Source of the DNA: CAYRFF01 sp964436125
GTDB taxonomy: Bacteria > Bacteroidota > Bacteroidia > Chitinophagales > Saprospiraceae
Length of the DNA stretch: 15,047 nucleotides
Reading direction: 5' to 3'
Assembly: GCA_964436125.1 (NCBI GenBank)
Contig: CAYTBT010000053.1
Span: 1-15,047, forward strand
A program made the position numbers and the translations under genes. Positions 1 through 7,351 of this stretch are shown one piece after another (the stretch's first letter is position 1; each line of letters opens with the position of its first letter). Under the pieces are notes generated by a model that was not told where the DNA came from, made no database searches, and saw only the letters and a list, made by a program, of their open reading frames with translations.

Positions 1-201
1 AGACACGCTATCAGCACTTTATGATTTATGCTTAAAAAAAGTGTCGAAGTCAGGATCTCCGCGCTGATTTAGCTTAATCCTCAGATTTCAAAGTAGGTGA
101 AGAATCTTGTTTTTTTGATAGTATTAAAGATGATTGCCGTAGCCAGAAGTGTTTTCCTCCAGCTTTCCAATCCATTTCCCTTACCCCTTACGACACATAT
201 T

Positions 202-226
202 ACTTGAACCCTGATGAGATTCAAGT
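202..226 (-). terminator. weak hairpin after the lipoprotein operon
   Basis: An inverted repeat lies about 30 bp past the lipoprotein stop codon. Bases 202-208 pair with 220-226, with one more G-U pair possible in the minus-strand transcript, and the loop is 9 nt. There is no clear U-tract after the stem, so this is only a possible transcription end for the cysQ-glycosyltransferase-META operon. Confidence 0.25.
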
Positions 227-256
227 TGAACCATTCAATTTAAAAGGCCTGCACGC

Positions 257-1018
257 TTAATCGACTTTCTTAAAGACAAGCTTATGATTCTGTGAATTAA
301 GCTCAAGTTTCCCCTGGGAAATCTGATATTGGAAGATTTTATCGCCGAGAGACTTGAAGAATTTATCCTCTATTTCCATCTCTGCACAAGCTTTCAATGT
401 AGCGGCAACATGGTCAATTTTAAGTGTATCGCCTGTAATTTCTACGGAACCATTAAAGTTATTACAAGTACCGAAGCCTCTTATTTTCCCCCCTTTGAGT
501 TTAAATTCAACTCGAGGTTGTGCTTTCCCAGTAGGAATGGTTTCATTATTGATCGACTCAAGAACCCAGATATCGTTCAACCTATAGTCGCCGAGGTATG
601 TACCGCATCCATTTAATTGTACTGTGTCGGTGGGTAGTTTTACTTGTAGATGAGCTGTATACGGGGATTTTTCTCCGGACATATTATCCGTACAACTTTT
701 CTGTTCAATTGTCACAATCAGTTGTCCACTGTCAAGAGGGACCGTATATCGCGTAGTGTTTTTCTTGCTGACTTCTATCTCTTCCAGAGCCATTGAAATA
801 TTAATTTCCTCCTGTCCCATAAAATCAAACATAAGCCTCTGCTCTCCGAGGATCTGCAAGTGCCAGAAGGGTTCATTTCCGGTAGCGTCAAAATAACGGT
901 AGTCTATCTCACTCACTTCAGAAGAATTTTCTGTATTCTTTCCGGACTGAGTGCTAGAAGGACAGGCATAGATGGCTAGCGCAAGGCAAGTTAAAAATAA
1001 ATATTTTAGAATGTTCAT
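257..1018 (-). CDS. META-domain (HslJ-like) lipoprotein with an NEPFW domain
   Basis: A predicted exported lipoprotein of 253 residues. Residues 1-18 form a signal peptide ending in a lipobox-like AIYA-C, so Cys19 would be lipidated. A low-complexity linker (20-40) follows. Residues 41-140 carry the motif GNEPFW (47-52) and a later C-x-D-x-MSG...PY stretch (109-120), the pattern of small envelope proteins often annotated as COG3650-like. Residues 147-251 form a META domain as in HslJ, with the hallmark G-x-CNNFNG (183-190) and a second cysteine at 211 that probably pairs with Cys185. META proteins are linked to heat or novobiocin stress, but the molecular role is unknown. It is the last gene of the operon with the glycosyltransferase, 28 bp behind it. 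The ATG at 1018 is the only start that keeps the signal peptide. Family assignment is firm; function is not. Confidence 0.85.
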   Translation of the reverse strand: MNILKYLFLTCLALAIYACPSSTQSGKNTENSSEVSEIDYRYFDATGNEPFWHLQILGEQRLMFDFMGQEEINISMALEEIEVSKKNTTRYTVPLDSGQLIVTIEQKSCTDNMSGEKSPYTAHLQVKLPTDTVQLNGCGTYLGDYRLNDIWVLESINNETIPTGKAQPRVEFKLKGGKIRGFGTCNNFNGSVEITGDTLKIDHVAATLKACAEMEIEDKFFKSLGDKIFQYQISQGKLELNSQNHKLVFKKVD

Positions 1019-1046
1019 GGTGATAATTTAAGATAATAATATAATA

Positions 1047-1811
1047 CTACTTGTTCTCTCTGTCTCGGGACTTCTCCATTTCTCTGAGGTAGTTAAACCG
1101 CTTGATGATGAGCCGATAATTCTGTTTGGCAATAAAAAAACCGAGCTTACCATCGAGAATTCCATGTTTCAAGACAAGTGTTCTGAAATAACGAAAGATA
1201 GCTTTAATATGTTTTAACGGTGCGCTATAATGCTTGCCTTGACGAAACATTTTTTCTGCTCCGAGTCGGGCATATTTATCCATACGTTGATTGTGGTCTT
1301 CTACCGATATATAGGAATAATGGTGGACTTTACCTTTTAAGGTCTTTCTCTTCAGAGAACTCGGTATAATTTTTTCATGAACAAAGTTCCCATCCCAGCG
1401 AGCTGTGGTCCGATTGTATAGCCTATCGTTTTTTACCGGCCACCCGGAATGATATACCGGGGTATCGGCAAAGTAGGTGAGGATATCGAGTTTATATACG
1501 ATATTCTTATCGAGATTGTGTTGAGAAATGCTTTCTACGAGTTCCGGTGAAAGTCGCTCATCGGCATCGAGTGACAAAATCCAGTCGTGCGTTGCAGCTT
1601 CAGCACCTGCGCTACGCGCATCCGCAAATCCGGTCCAGGGCTTAGAGATAATTACTGCACCATTTGCGGAAGCTATAGAAACGGTATTATCGGTACTTTC
1701 AGCATCAACGACAACTATCTCATCGCAGACCTGGCGAGCCGAAGAGATACACTCTGCAATATTATCTTCTTCATTTAGGGTAATAATGACACAAGTGATG
1801 TTCTTGTCCAT
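1047..1811 (-). CDS. family 2 glycosyltransferase, WaaE/KdtX-like
   Basis: A 254-residue GT-A fold transferase that should move a sugar from a nucleotide-sugar donor to an envelope glycan acceptor on the cytoplasmic face. The N-terminus CVIITLNEEDNI (7-18) is the classic GT2 opening. VVVDAESTDNT (33-43) supplies the donor-base aspartate, and LDADER (81-86) is the metal-binding DxD. The following W-P...R-LYNR (124-134) and W-x-G-x-x-HE (139-146) segments match the subgroup of lipopolysaccharide-core beta-1,4-glucosyltransferases (WaaE/KdtX). The C-terminal third is basic and aromatic, suiting peripheral membrane attachment, and no transmembrane helix is evident. It sits 3 bp after the cysQ-like gene and 28 bp before the lipoprotein, so it is probably cotranscribed with both. 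The exact sugar and acceptor cannot be read from sequence; a lipid A/LPS-core role is inferred from the family. Confidence 0.88.
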   Translation of the reverse strand: MDKNITCVIITLNEEDNIAECISSARQVCDEIVVVDAESTDNTVSIASANGAVIISKPWTGFADARSAGAEAATHDWILSLDADERLSPELVESISQHNLDKNIVYKLDILTYFADTPVYHSGWPVKNDRLYNRTTARWDGNFVHEKIIPSSLKRKTLKGKVHHYSYISVEDHNQRMDKYARLGAEKMFRQGKHYSAPLKHIKAIFRYFRTLVLKHGILDGKLGFFIAKQNYRLIIKRFNYLREMEKSRDRENK

Positions 1812-1814
1812 GTA

Positions 1815-2609
1815 TCAGTCATTTGCGTAAGCTGCACGAGCAATAAAATACGGATTCAATAAATTTTCCTTATTATAGCTCAGTGGCTCCTTACTAGCAA
1901 AGGCCTCTACGACGCCACCGGCTTCTTCCAGGATAATCTGAGCTGCGGCAGTATCCCATTCCATGGTGGGTGCAATACGCGGATAAATTTCAGCATCCCC
2001 CGCGGCAATAACCATAAATTTCAGGGAACTACCTTTATAAATAGGAATAGGCTTCTTCAATTCACCGAGGAACTTAGAAGTCTCGGCATTCATGTGTGAA
2101 CGCGAGCATACAATACGGAGTCCTTTGTCGTCAGGATGATAGGCGTTGACATGCATCTCGGTAGGCGTTTCATTTCTTACTGCAGTATAGGCGCCCGTCC
2201 CTTTATATGCATAGTATTCTGTATCCAGGTCAGGTGCATTAACTACGCCCATGATGGGAGAGCCGTGAAAAAGGAGGGCAATATTGACCGTAAATTCGCC
2301 ATTCTGCTTGATAAACTCCTTGGTACCATCGAGTGGATCGACCATCCATGCATAAGTATAGTCGGCTCGCACGGCATAGTCGGCATTTTTATGTTCTTCT
2401 GATATGATGGGGATTTCAGGACTAAGCTTTCCCAGGTTTTTTACAATGTGTTCATGTGAAGCTTTATCGGCAATGGTGAGTGGCGTTCTGTCGGCCTTGA
2501 TTTCTATATCATCTCTCTTGAGGTCTTTATAAATTTTCATTATTTTATCTCCTGCTTCTTGAGCGATATTGCGGACATCATTTAAGAGCTTACTATAATC
2601 CTTCTTCAT
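1815..2609 (-). CDS. cysQ: 3'(2'),5'-bisphosphate nucleotidase (CysQ-like, inositol monophosphatase family)
   Basis: A 264-residue Mg2+-dependent phosphatase. CysQ hydrolyses 3'-phosphoadenosine 5'-phosphate (PAP) to AMP and phosphate in the cytoplasm, removing the inhibitory by-product of PAPS-dependent sulfotransfer and sulfate assimilation. All family metal motifs are present: ISEEH (69-73), DPLDGTKEF (91-99) and EWDTAAAQIIL (217-227). KADRTPLTIAD (38-48) supplies the upstream loop seen in CysQ. Length matches CysQ, and the DGTKEF form is the CysQ type rather than the inositol-phosphatase type. It heads the operon with the glycosyltransferase. The ATG at 2609 is the only methionine before the first conserved helix. 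No sulfate-assimilation gene lies nearby, so PAP could instead come from acyl-carrier-protein turnover or sulfotransfer; a broader sugar-phosphatase role is possible. Confidence 0.87.
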   Translation of the reverse strand: MKKDYSKLLNDVRNIAQEAGDKIMKIYKDLKRDDIEIKADRTPLTIADKASHEHIVKNLGKLSPEIPIISEEHKNADYAVRADYTYAWMVDPLDGTKEFIKQNGEFTVNIALLFHGSPIMGVVNAPDLDTEYYAYKGTGAYTAVRNETPTEMHVNAYHPDDKGLRIVCSRSHMNAETSKFLGELKKPIPIYKGSSLKFMVIAAGDAEIYPRIAPTMEWDTAAAQIILEEAGGVVEAFASKEPLSYNKENLLNPYFIARAAYAND

Positions 2610-2651
2610 GGGATGAAATTGTGTTCAATTACGGAATAAAAGGATAAATGT

Positions 2652-2702
2652 AAGAAAACTATTGATGCAAACTGAATTTCACTATGCATCAATAGTTTTC
2701 TT
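2652..2702 (-). terminator. perfect 18-bp inverted repeat between arsR-like gene and cysQ
   Basis: Arms 2652-2669 and 2685-2702 are perfect reverse complements (AAGAAAACTATTGATGCA and its complement), with a 15-nt loop. In the minus-strand transcript the 3' arm ends in AGUUUUCUU, with further U-rich sequence after it, so it fits a factor-independent terminator about 60 bp past the upstream repressor gene. It also lies 42 bp ahead of the cysQ start, so an operator or leader role is possible. The A-rich/U-rich outer stem would work in both directions, but no plus-strand gene reads into it. Confidence 0.6.
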
Positions 2703-2761
2703 CATCGCAGTAGTCTGCAATGTAGCGTCTAAAATATATATCTTGGATAGGTAAATATCTC

Positions 2762-3082
2762 TTATATATTCAGTGTATTGTTTTTATCTATAAAATTGCG
2801 CACAGCCTTTGAAATCCGTGCGACAATATCATAGTCAATAGAGTAAAATACAAACTTTCCATCTCTGCTTGCGTTCAGGACTCCGGCTTTCCTCATTATA
2901 CGTAAATGTTGTGACGTAATAGACTGTTCAACCTTGATTGAATGATAGATGGAGTTCACGGGTGATGTTCCATTCTTATCGATAAAATCCAGTATTTTCA
3001 GTCGAAGGGGATGAGCCAGAGCTCGCAGTAACTCTACAGAAACTTGCAGCCGATCGTTATTAAAAGTAACCTTCGTCTTCAT
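2762..3082 (-). CDS. ArsR-family winged-helix repressor, first of a tandem pair
   Basis: A small DNA-binding protein (106 residues, the normal size for ArsR/SmtB). LRALAHPLRLKILDFI (19-34) is the typical N-terminal helix pair. The helix-turn-helix spans about 41-69, with recognition helix SITSQHLRIMRKAGVL (54-69), and the wing is SRDGKFVFYS (72-81). The protein contains no cysteine, so the ELCVCDL-type arsenic/cadmium site is absent, and no alpha5 Asp/His cluster is visible; the signal is therefore unlikely to be a thiophilic metal. Over the core it is about 44% identical (28 of 64 aligned positions) to the neighbouring repressor at 3275-3613. It lies between that gene and cysQ, separated from cysQ by a hairpin. 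The target is unknown; autoregulation is usual for the family. Confidence 0.87.
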   Translation of the reverse strand: MKTKVTFNNDRLQVSVELLRALAHPLRLKILDFIDKNGTSPVNSIYHSIKVEQSITSQHLRIMRKAGVLNASRDGKFVFYSIDYDIVARISKAVRNFIDKNNTLNI

Positions 3083-3090
3083 GCGTTTTC

Positions 3091-3102
3091 TTATTTAAAT
3101 AA
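3091..3102. promoter_or_regulatory. AT-rich 12-bp palindrome before the first ArsR gene
   Basis: TTATTTAAATAA is a perfect 12-bp palindrome 8 bp upstream of the repressor start at 3082. ArsR proteins bind short AT-rich inverted repeats and often repress themselves, so this is an operator candidate. The core TATTTAAA recurs just before the second repressor (3613-3620). Palindromes this AT-rich also arise by chance. Confidence 0.25.
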
Positions 3103-3274
3103 ATAGTTTTATGACCTTAGAGAAACAAATATGACAATAATCTATCATTTCTCCTAAGAAAACGGCAATAAGATATAAAAAACTTTAAGTGTATGGTTGT
3201 ATATTGTTGTAAATCAGCTGCTTATAAGATTATATTTTATGGTCAAAAAATTGGTTTATTCTAGTAAAACTGGT

Positions 3275-3613
3275 CTATCCGGCAAGTTCTTCTATCAACT
3301 TACTTATCTGAGCAAGTCTATCCTTATTCAGAGAGTAGTAAATATACTTTCCATCGCGATCGGTATTTACAACAGATGCTCTACGGAGAATTGCCAGATG
3401 CTGGGAGGCAACAGATTGTTCTAGTCTCAACTTGATATAAATATCAGTTACAGTAAGTGACTCATGTTCTTCCAGTAGATTAATGATACGCTGACGTAGC
3501 TTATGATTAATCGCACGGAGGACGAGAACCGCTTTCCGCAATTCTGTATAATCAAGGTTGATATCTTCAGAACCTTGCCCCAATGAAATTTCTTCGTCTT
3601 TATGTTTTCTCAT
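3275..3613 (-). CDS. ArsR-family winged-helix repressor, second of a tandem pair
   Basis: A 112-residue ArsR-type regulator paralogous to the one at 2762-3082. After an acidic N-terminal tail (1-20) come helix LRAINHKLRQRIINLL (32-47), the helix-turn-helix with VTDIYIKLRLEQSVASQHLA (55-74), and the wing DRDGKYIYYS (85-94). Like its neighbour it has no cysteine, so classical arsenic/cadmium sensing is unlikely. It differs in dimer-helix residues and in its N-terminal tail, so the two may form separate homodimers or a heterodimer. It is separated by 192 bp from the downstream repressor and by 144 bp from tsaB upstream, so it probably has its own promoter. No transporter, reductase or other usual ArsR target lies next to it. 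Confidence 0.87.
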   Translation of the reverse strand: MRKHKDEEISLGQGSEDINLDYTELRKAVLVLRAINHKLRQRIINLLEEHESLTVTDIYIKLRLEQSVASQHLAILRRASVVNTDRDGKYIYYSLNKDRLAQISKLIEELAG

Positions 3614-3653
3614 ATTTAAAAGTTTAGTTCACGGAATACACCTACTCCTTTAC

Positions 3654-3661
3654 CAAAACTA
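3654..3661 (-). promoter_or_regulatory. possible Bacteroidota -7 element for the second ArsR gene
   Basis: On the minus strand these bases read TAGTTTTG, matching the TAnnTTTG -7 consensus of Bacteroidota sigma-ABfrA promoters, 40 bp upstream of the repressor ATG. A TTG at the expected 19-21 bp further upstream is not present at the right distance, so the match is partial. Confidence 0.3.
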
Positions 3662-3757
3662 TACCAACTTTCATCAAATGCTGATTTTTTACAATATTAA
3701 CCTTAAAATCGTGGGTTTTATTGAGCCTTTTTCATACTTATTTAACACAATCAGCCC

Positions 3758-4453
3758 TCAGAGTGTTCGCTTAGGCTTAGTTATATTGGGCTTTTTTAGA
3801 TATATAGGAGAAACATAAGCAATATCTTGAAAGTTTTTTTCAGAAAATTTCTTCCAAGCGATACATGCTTGATGCGCGGCAGAAATATTTTCAATGGAGA
3901 AAGTTAAGAAATTTTTTTGGGGCCAGAATTCCAGGCTTTTTCTTGCCCCATCGCCACCGATGATTAAAGGTGAATATTTCTCTTGTAAATCCCTACAAGT
4001 CACTTCATCGAGGATAAGAGGTGTATCTTTCACCAGATATTCCATTTCTGAATTAAAAATTGCGGTGTAAACCTCCATCCTACGTGCGTCCATCATCGGC
4101 ATTACATAAGCGGGAGAATCGACATGATTACGGATACCATAGGCGAGTACTTCCAGGGAAGAATGCGTTATCAACGGAATTCCCAGTGCCATGCAGAATG
4201 CCTTGGCGGTAGCGAGTCCTACGCGTAACCCGGTGTATGAACCCGGCCCTGTTGTGATACTCAAGGCGGATATATCTTCCTTGCTTGCCGACGCGGCATC
4301 AAGTGCATGGTCAATAGCTGTGGTAAGCCATTCTCCATGTCTATATCGGAGGTGGCTTTCAATCAAAGATGCAACTTGCCCATTTTTCAGTACCGCTACT
4401 GAACATATCTGCGTCGATGATTCTAGGCATAGAATAATCGGTGATTTATCCAT
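3758..4453 (-). CDS. tsaB: TsaB, tRNA N6-threonylcarbamoyladenosine synthesis protein
   Basis: TsaB (YeaZ) is the inactive ASKHA-fold partner of TsaD. With TsaE it transfers the threonylcarbamoyl group to A37 of ANN-decoding tRNAs in the cytoplasm. At 231 residues it has the usual length. ILCLESSTQICSVAVL (7-22) is the first ATPase-fold strand pair, and the family signature TTGPGSYTGLRVGLATAKAF (67-86) is intact. DARRMEVY (122-129) and the C-terminal YVSPIYLKKP segment also match TsaB. It lacks the metal-binding HxxxH of TsaD, which tells the two apart. The gene starts 8 bp after the S41 protease stop, so the two are probably cotranscribed; the pairing has no obvious functional logic. The ATG at 4453 fits the conserved N-terminus. 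Confidence 0.95.
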   Translation of the reverse strand: MDKSPIILCLESSTQICSVAVLKNGQVASLIESHLRYRHGEWLTTAIDHALDAASASKEDISALSITTGPGSYTGLRVGLATAKAFCMALGIPLITHSSLEVLAYGIRNHVDSPAYVMPMMDARRMEVYTAIFNSEMEYLVKDTPLILDEVTCRDLQEKYSPLIIGGDGARKSLEFWPQKNFLTFSIENISAAHQACIAWKKFSEKNFQDIAYVSPIYLKKPNITKPKRTL

Positions 4454-4461
4454 GGCTTCAT

Positions 4462-6108
4462 TTATGGATTGAGAATATTATGATATTTCTTTTCGTTCTT
4501 CAATAGGTCAATTGCCGCTTCGACCTCCTTATCATTACTGAGTCTCTGCTGAATTTTTCCCTTGAGATAATAGAATCTGCTCATAATCTCTTCTTCAATA
4601 AGGTCAATGATCTCGGCTTTATATTCAGTTAAGCTGTTTTTCTTGGCCTTTTTCATCTCCTTATGAATGCCGCGCAATTCATCGTCAACATCTTTAAAAT
4701 AGGCTTCTGCCTTTAATTTTTTCTCAAGGATGCTCAGGGCTTTTTCACTCTTGGTTTTATAGGTAAAATCCGCTTGATGTAGAAAATCAACAAAGGAATC
4801 GAAGTGATTAAATACAATACCTTTTTCCTGTGGTGTGAAATCATGCTTATAGAGATAATGTGTCACGAATTTCATAATCATGTGTTGCCTTTCAAGTTCG
4901 TTGATAATCGGTGGTACAGTTTCTTTCTCAAGAACAACATCAGGCTTAATGCCGCCACCGTCGAGGACGGTACGGCCATTGGCCGTTTTAAATTCAGCAC
5001 GGAGTGAATCGGGAATATCAACCGGCTCTCCATTTTCATCGTACTCGACGCTCTGAATACATCTACCGCTAGGGATATAATACTTAGCTATTGTCAGTTT
5101 CATTCCGGAGTTATAGTTGATTTCCTTTTTTCGCTGGACGAGACCCTTGCCATAAGTGCGCTGACCCATAATTACCGCTCTATCGTAGTCTTGCAGTGTT
5201 CCTGAAACAATTTCAGAGGCAGAAGCTGAGTGGCCATTAACAAGTACAACAAGAGGAATATTTAAGTCGAGTGGTTGTCGTTGTGTTTTATAAACCTTAT
5301 CCCATTCAGGGACTTTACTTTTGGTCGATACGACAACTTTTCCCGATGGAATAAAAAGGTTACATATTTTAACTGCTTCATTGAGCAAGCCTCCACCATT
5401 ATTCCTGATATCGAGGATCAGGTATTTCAGTTCCGGATTATTGGTCTTCAGTTCTTTGTATGCTTTTGCGATATTTGCGGAAGCATTTGGGGTAAATATA
5501 CTGAGGACAATGTAGCCCACCTCGTTATCGACCATGCCCTTATACGGAACATTGGGAATACGGACCTTGTCACGAGTCAAGGTAATGTCCAATGTCTTTT
5601 CCTCTACCGGCCGATATATCGTGAGTGCTATTTCTCCGCCCATACTTCCTTTTAAGAGCTGGCTCACCTCATCTTCCTGCATATCCTTGGTTGATTTACC
5701 ATTCACTGCAATAATTTGATCACCTACTTTAATATCACTTCTATCGGCAGAATATCCTTTATAAAGTTGAGTTATTGTCATGTAGTGATCGATAAAATCC
5801 ATTCCGGCTCCGATGCCATCATACCGTCCTTCCGAGATATATCTTGAACGCTCAATCTCATTCTCGGAATAATAAACCGTATATGGGTCCAGTGAATGCA
5901 TCATTGCATCTATTGCTATGGTCATGAGATGCGTAGGATCTATTTCATCGACATAATGAGTATTTAATTCCTTGTATATCGCTGTGAATATCTCGAGATT
6001 CTTCGTTATCTCAAATAGCTTGGAATTGTCCTGTGTCTTGAAGGACATCCCGGTAAACCCGATGATAAGCACCACAGGAAGAATGTATTGTGTGAAGGTT
6101 CTACGCAT
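4462..6108 (-). CDS. S41 C-terminal processing peptidase with PDZ domain
   Basis: A 548-residue serine protease of the CtpA/Prc family, which cleaves proteins near their C-termini in the periplasm. Residues 7-22 form an uncleaved or weakly cleavable hydrophobic anchor, with basic residues before it and no lipobox. The PDZ domain covers about 90-170, with DIKVGDQIIAVNGKST (125-140). The protease core runs about 185-395: LILDIRNNGGG (230-240), NGHSASASEI (291-300) and TYGKGLVQ (318-325). By alignment to E. coli Prc, where Ser430 and Lys455 form the dyad, the catalytic pair is Ser296 and Lys321, and Asp307 matches the conserved aspartate. Residues 400-548 are charged and helical, a common C-terminal extension in Bacteroidota members. 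AGGAAT precedes the ATG at 6108. It follows the hydrolase gene by 58 bp and precedes tsaB by 8 bp. Substrates are unknown. Confidence 0.94.
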   Translation of the reverse strand: MRRTFTQYILPVVLIIGFTGMSFKTQDNSKLFEITKNLEIFTAIYKELNTHYVDEIDPTHLMTIAIDAMMHSLDPYTVYYSENEIERSRYISEGRYDGIGAGMDFIDHYMTITQLYKGYSADRSDIKVGDQIIAVNGKSTKDMQEDEVSQLLKGSMGGEIALTIYRPVEEKTLDITLTRDKVRIPNVPYKGMVDNEVGYIVLSIFTPNASANIAKAYKELKTNNPELKYLILDIRNNGGGLLNEAVKICNLFIPSGKVVVSTKSKVPEWDKVYKTQRQPLDLNIPLVVLVNGHSASASEIVSGTLQDYDRAVIMGQRTYGKGLVQRKKEINYNSGMKLTIAKYYIPSGRCIQSVEYDENGEPVDIPDSLRAEFKTANGRTVLDGGGIKPDVVLEKETVPPIINELERQHMIMKFVTHYLYKHDFTPQEKGIVFNHFDSFVDFLHQADFTYKTKSEKALSILEKKLKAEAYFKDVDDELRGIHKEMKKAKKNSLTEYKAEIIDLIEEEIMSRFYYLKGKIQQRLSNDKEVEAAIDLLKNEKKYHNILNP

Positions 6109-6166
6109 ATTTTTATTCCTTTCTTTTATGAACGTATGAAACTGTCTCTATTATATCACAAGATAG

Positions 6167-6934
6167 TTAAACTGATTGAAGAAATGTTTTTACCACCTGA
6201 AGTAATTCCTTTGGCTTCTCCGCATGGACCCAGTGCCCAGTGTTCATACTTATCAGTTCTGCCTGTGGAAAATACCCTTTTATTCCCGATAAATCTCCAT
6301 CCTTTATATACCCCGACTGTATTCCTCGGATGAATAAGGCCTCCTTCAGATATTGCTTATCCGTCTCAAGCCCTCTTAATATCTCTTCATAATCCTCGTA
6401 TAATTGAGCTAAGTTGAATTTCCACTCGTAAGAACCATCTCTCATCCGGTGGATATTTTTCATAATGAATAGACGTATTGCTTTATCGGGTATAAGCTTC
6501 CGCAAATGCTCTTCAGCCTCAGACCGCGTGGAAATCTTTTCTATAGGTAAACTGCGCATCGCCTTAAAGTATTGATCGTGATGCCCCTTATATGATATCA
6601 CCCCCATATCAACACTTATCATCGACATCGCCTTCTCCGGAAATTCCAGCGCAAATGTCATCGCGGTTTTCCCTCCCATAGAATGTCCCATAATATGTGC
6701 TTCTACTATTCCCACAGCATTCATCCACTCCTTGAGATCTGTAGCCATGTCTGCATAAGTATGGCTATCCGCATGTGGCGAACTGCCATGATTCCGTTGA
6801 TCTACAAGATAAACCGCATAATCTTGTGAAAGCATCCGCCCGAATGTCTTCCAGTTGTCCAGCATTCCGAAGAGTCCATGAAGAATTATAATGGCTTCGC
6901 CATCACCGTATTTCTTATAATTAAGAGCTTCCAT
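6167..6934 (-). CDS. alpha/beta-fold hydrolase, YbfF-like esterase
   Basis: A 255-residue cytoplasmic alpha/beta hydrolase, probably a short-chain acyl esterase. Oxyanion-hole HGLFG is at 19-23 and the conserved strand-4 DQRNHGSS at 45-52. The nucleophile elbow is GHSMGG (83-88) with Ser85; Asp109 in SVDMG and His234 in TGHWVHAEKP complete the triad. The order, spacing and DQRNHG motif match the YbfF subgroup, in which activity on acyl-CoA and short esters has been reported; the natural substrate here is unknown. Length is normal for YbfF. It opens the hydrolase-protease-tsaB run, and a 58-bp gap to the protease allows either cotranscription or a separate promoter. No signal peptide. Confidence 0.88.
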   Translation of the reverse strand: MEALNYKKYGDGEAIIILHGLFGMLDNWKTFGRMLSQDYAVYLVDQRNHGSSPHADSHTYADMATDLKEWMNAVGIVEAHIMGHSMGGKTAMTFALEFPEKAMSMISVDMGVISYKGHHDQYFKAMRSLPIEKISTRSEAEEHLRKLIPDKAIRLFIMKNIHRMRDGSYEWKFNLAQLYEDYEEILRGLETDKQYLKEALFIRGIQSGYIKDGDLSGIKGYFPQAELISMNTGHWVHAEKPKELLQVVKTFLQSV

Positions 6935-7351
6935 ATTGTTTTTTCTACACGATATGATTGTGAGTTTTGCTTGTCTAGCAACATAGGTGGAATCTAAATG
7001 GTTTATCCTGATTTAATGCACTTTATTAACCATCTTGTCCCTCATTATTGAAGCGGAGTCGCATTGAGGCAACTCTTTCTCTGAAATTTTATCAACTATC
7101 CCATACAACTGATATACTTTCTTCCAGGGTAAAAACTTTTATGCAATGTGCGTGTTACAATAAAGGATAAACGCTCTTTTATCAACCTTAAGCTGAAAGC
7201 CATTGCTAGCTGAAGGGAATGCTTTTACGCTTATGCGCAGGCGGAGATAAATAGATCGATTATTGCTTTTTCTTGTAGGTTTACGATAGAAAGAGCTTAA
7301 GATAAAACAAGCAACGCTATATACTATTTAATAAATTAAATATGCAATATT
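6935..7351. other. 417-bp divergent intergenic region, no gene seen
   Basis: This gap separates the minus-strand hydrolase from plus-strand yceI and must hold promoters for both. I see no perfect TTG/TAnnTTTG promoter pair, no tRNA and no strong hairpin. A 45-codon open stretch without a start codon (about 7031-7168, plus strand) shows no recognisable protein. The short direct repeat AGCTGAA at about 7191 and 7209 is the only repetition noticed. It may contain decayed sequence, but nothing identifies it. Confidence 0.5.

Noticed and set aside
91..1482. 12-bp repeat CAAAGTAGGTGA at about 90 and about 1470
   Set aside because: Several 12-bp matches are expected by chance in 15 kb, and one copy lies inside a coding region with no related context.
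3197..3424. Plus-strand reading frame of 75 codons across the repressor intergenic region
   Set aside because: Its second half lies antisense to the ArsR gene at 3275-3613, which has clear family motifs; the frame itself resembles nothing.
7031..7168. 45-codon open stretch on the plus strand in the hydrolase-yceI gap
   Set aside because: It has no start codon, no ribosome binding site and no recognisable motif, and its length is expected by chance in this composition.
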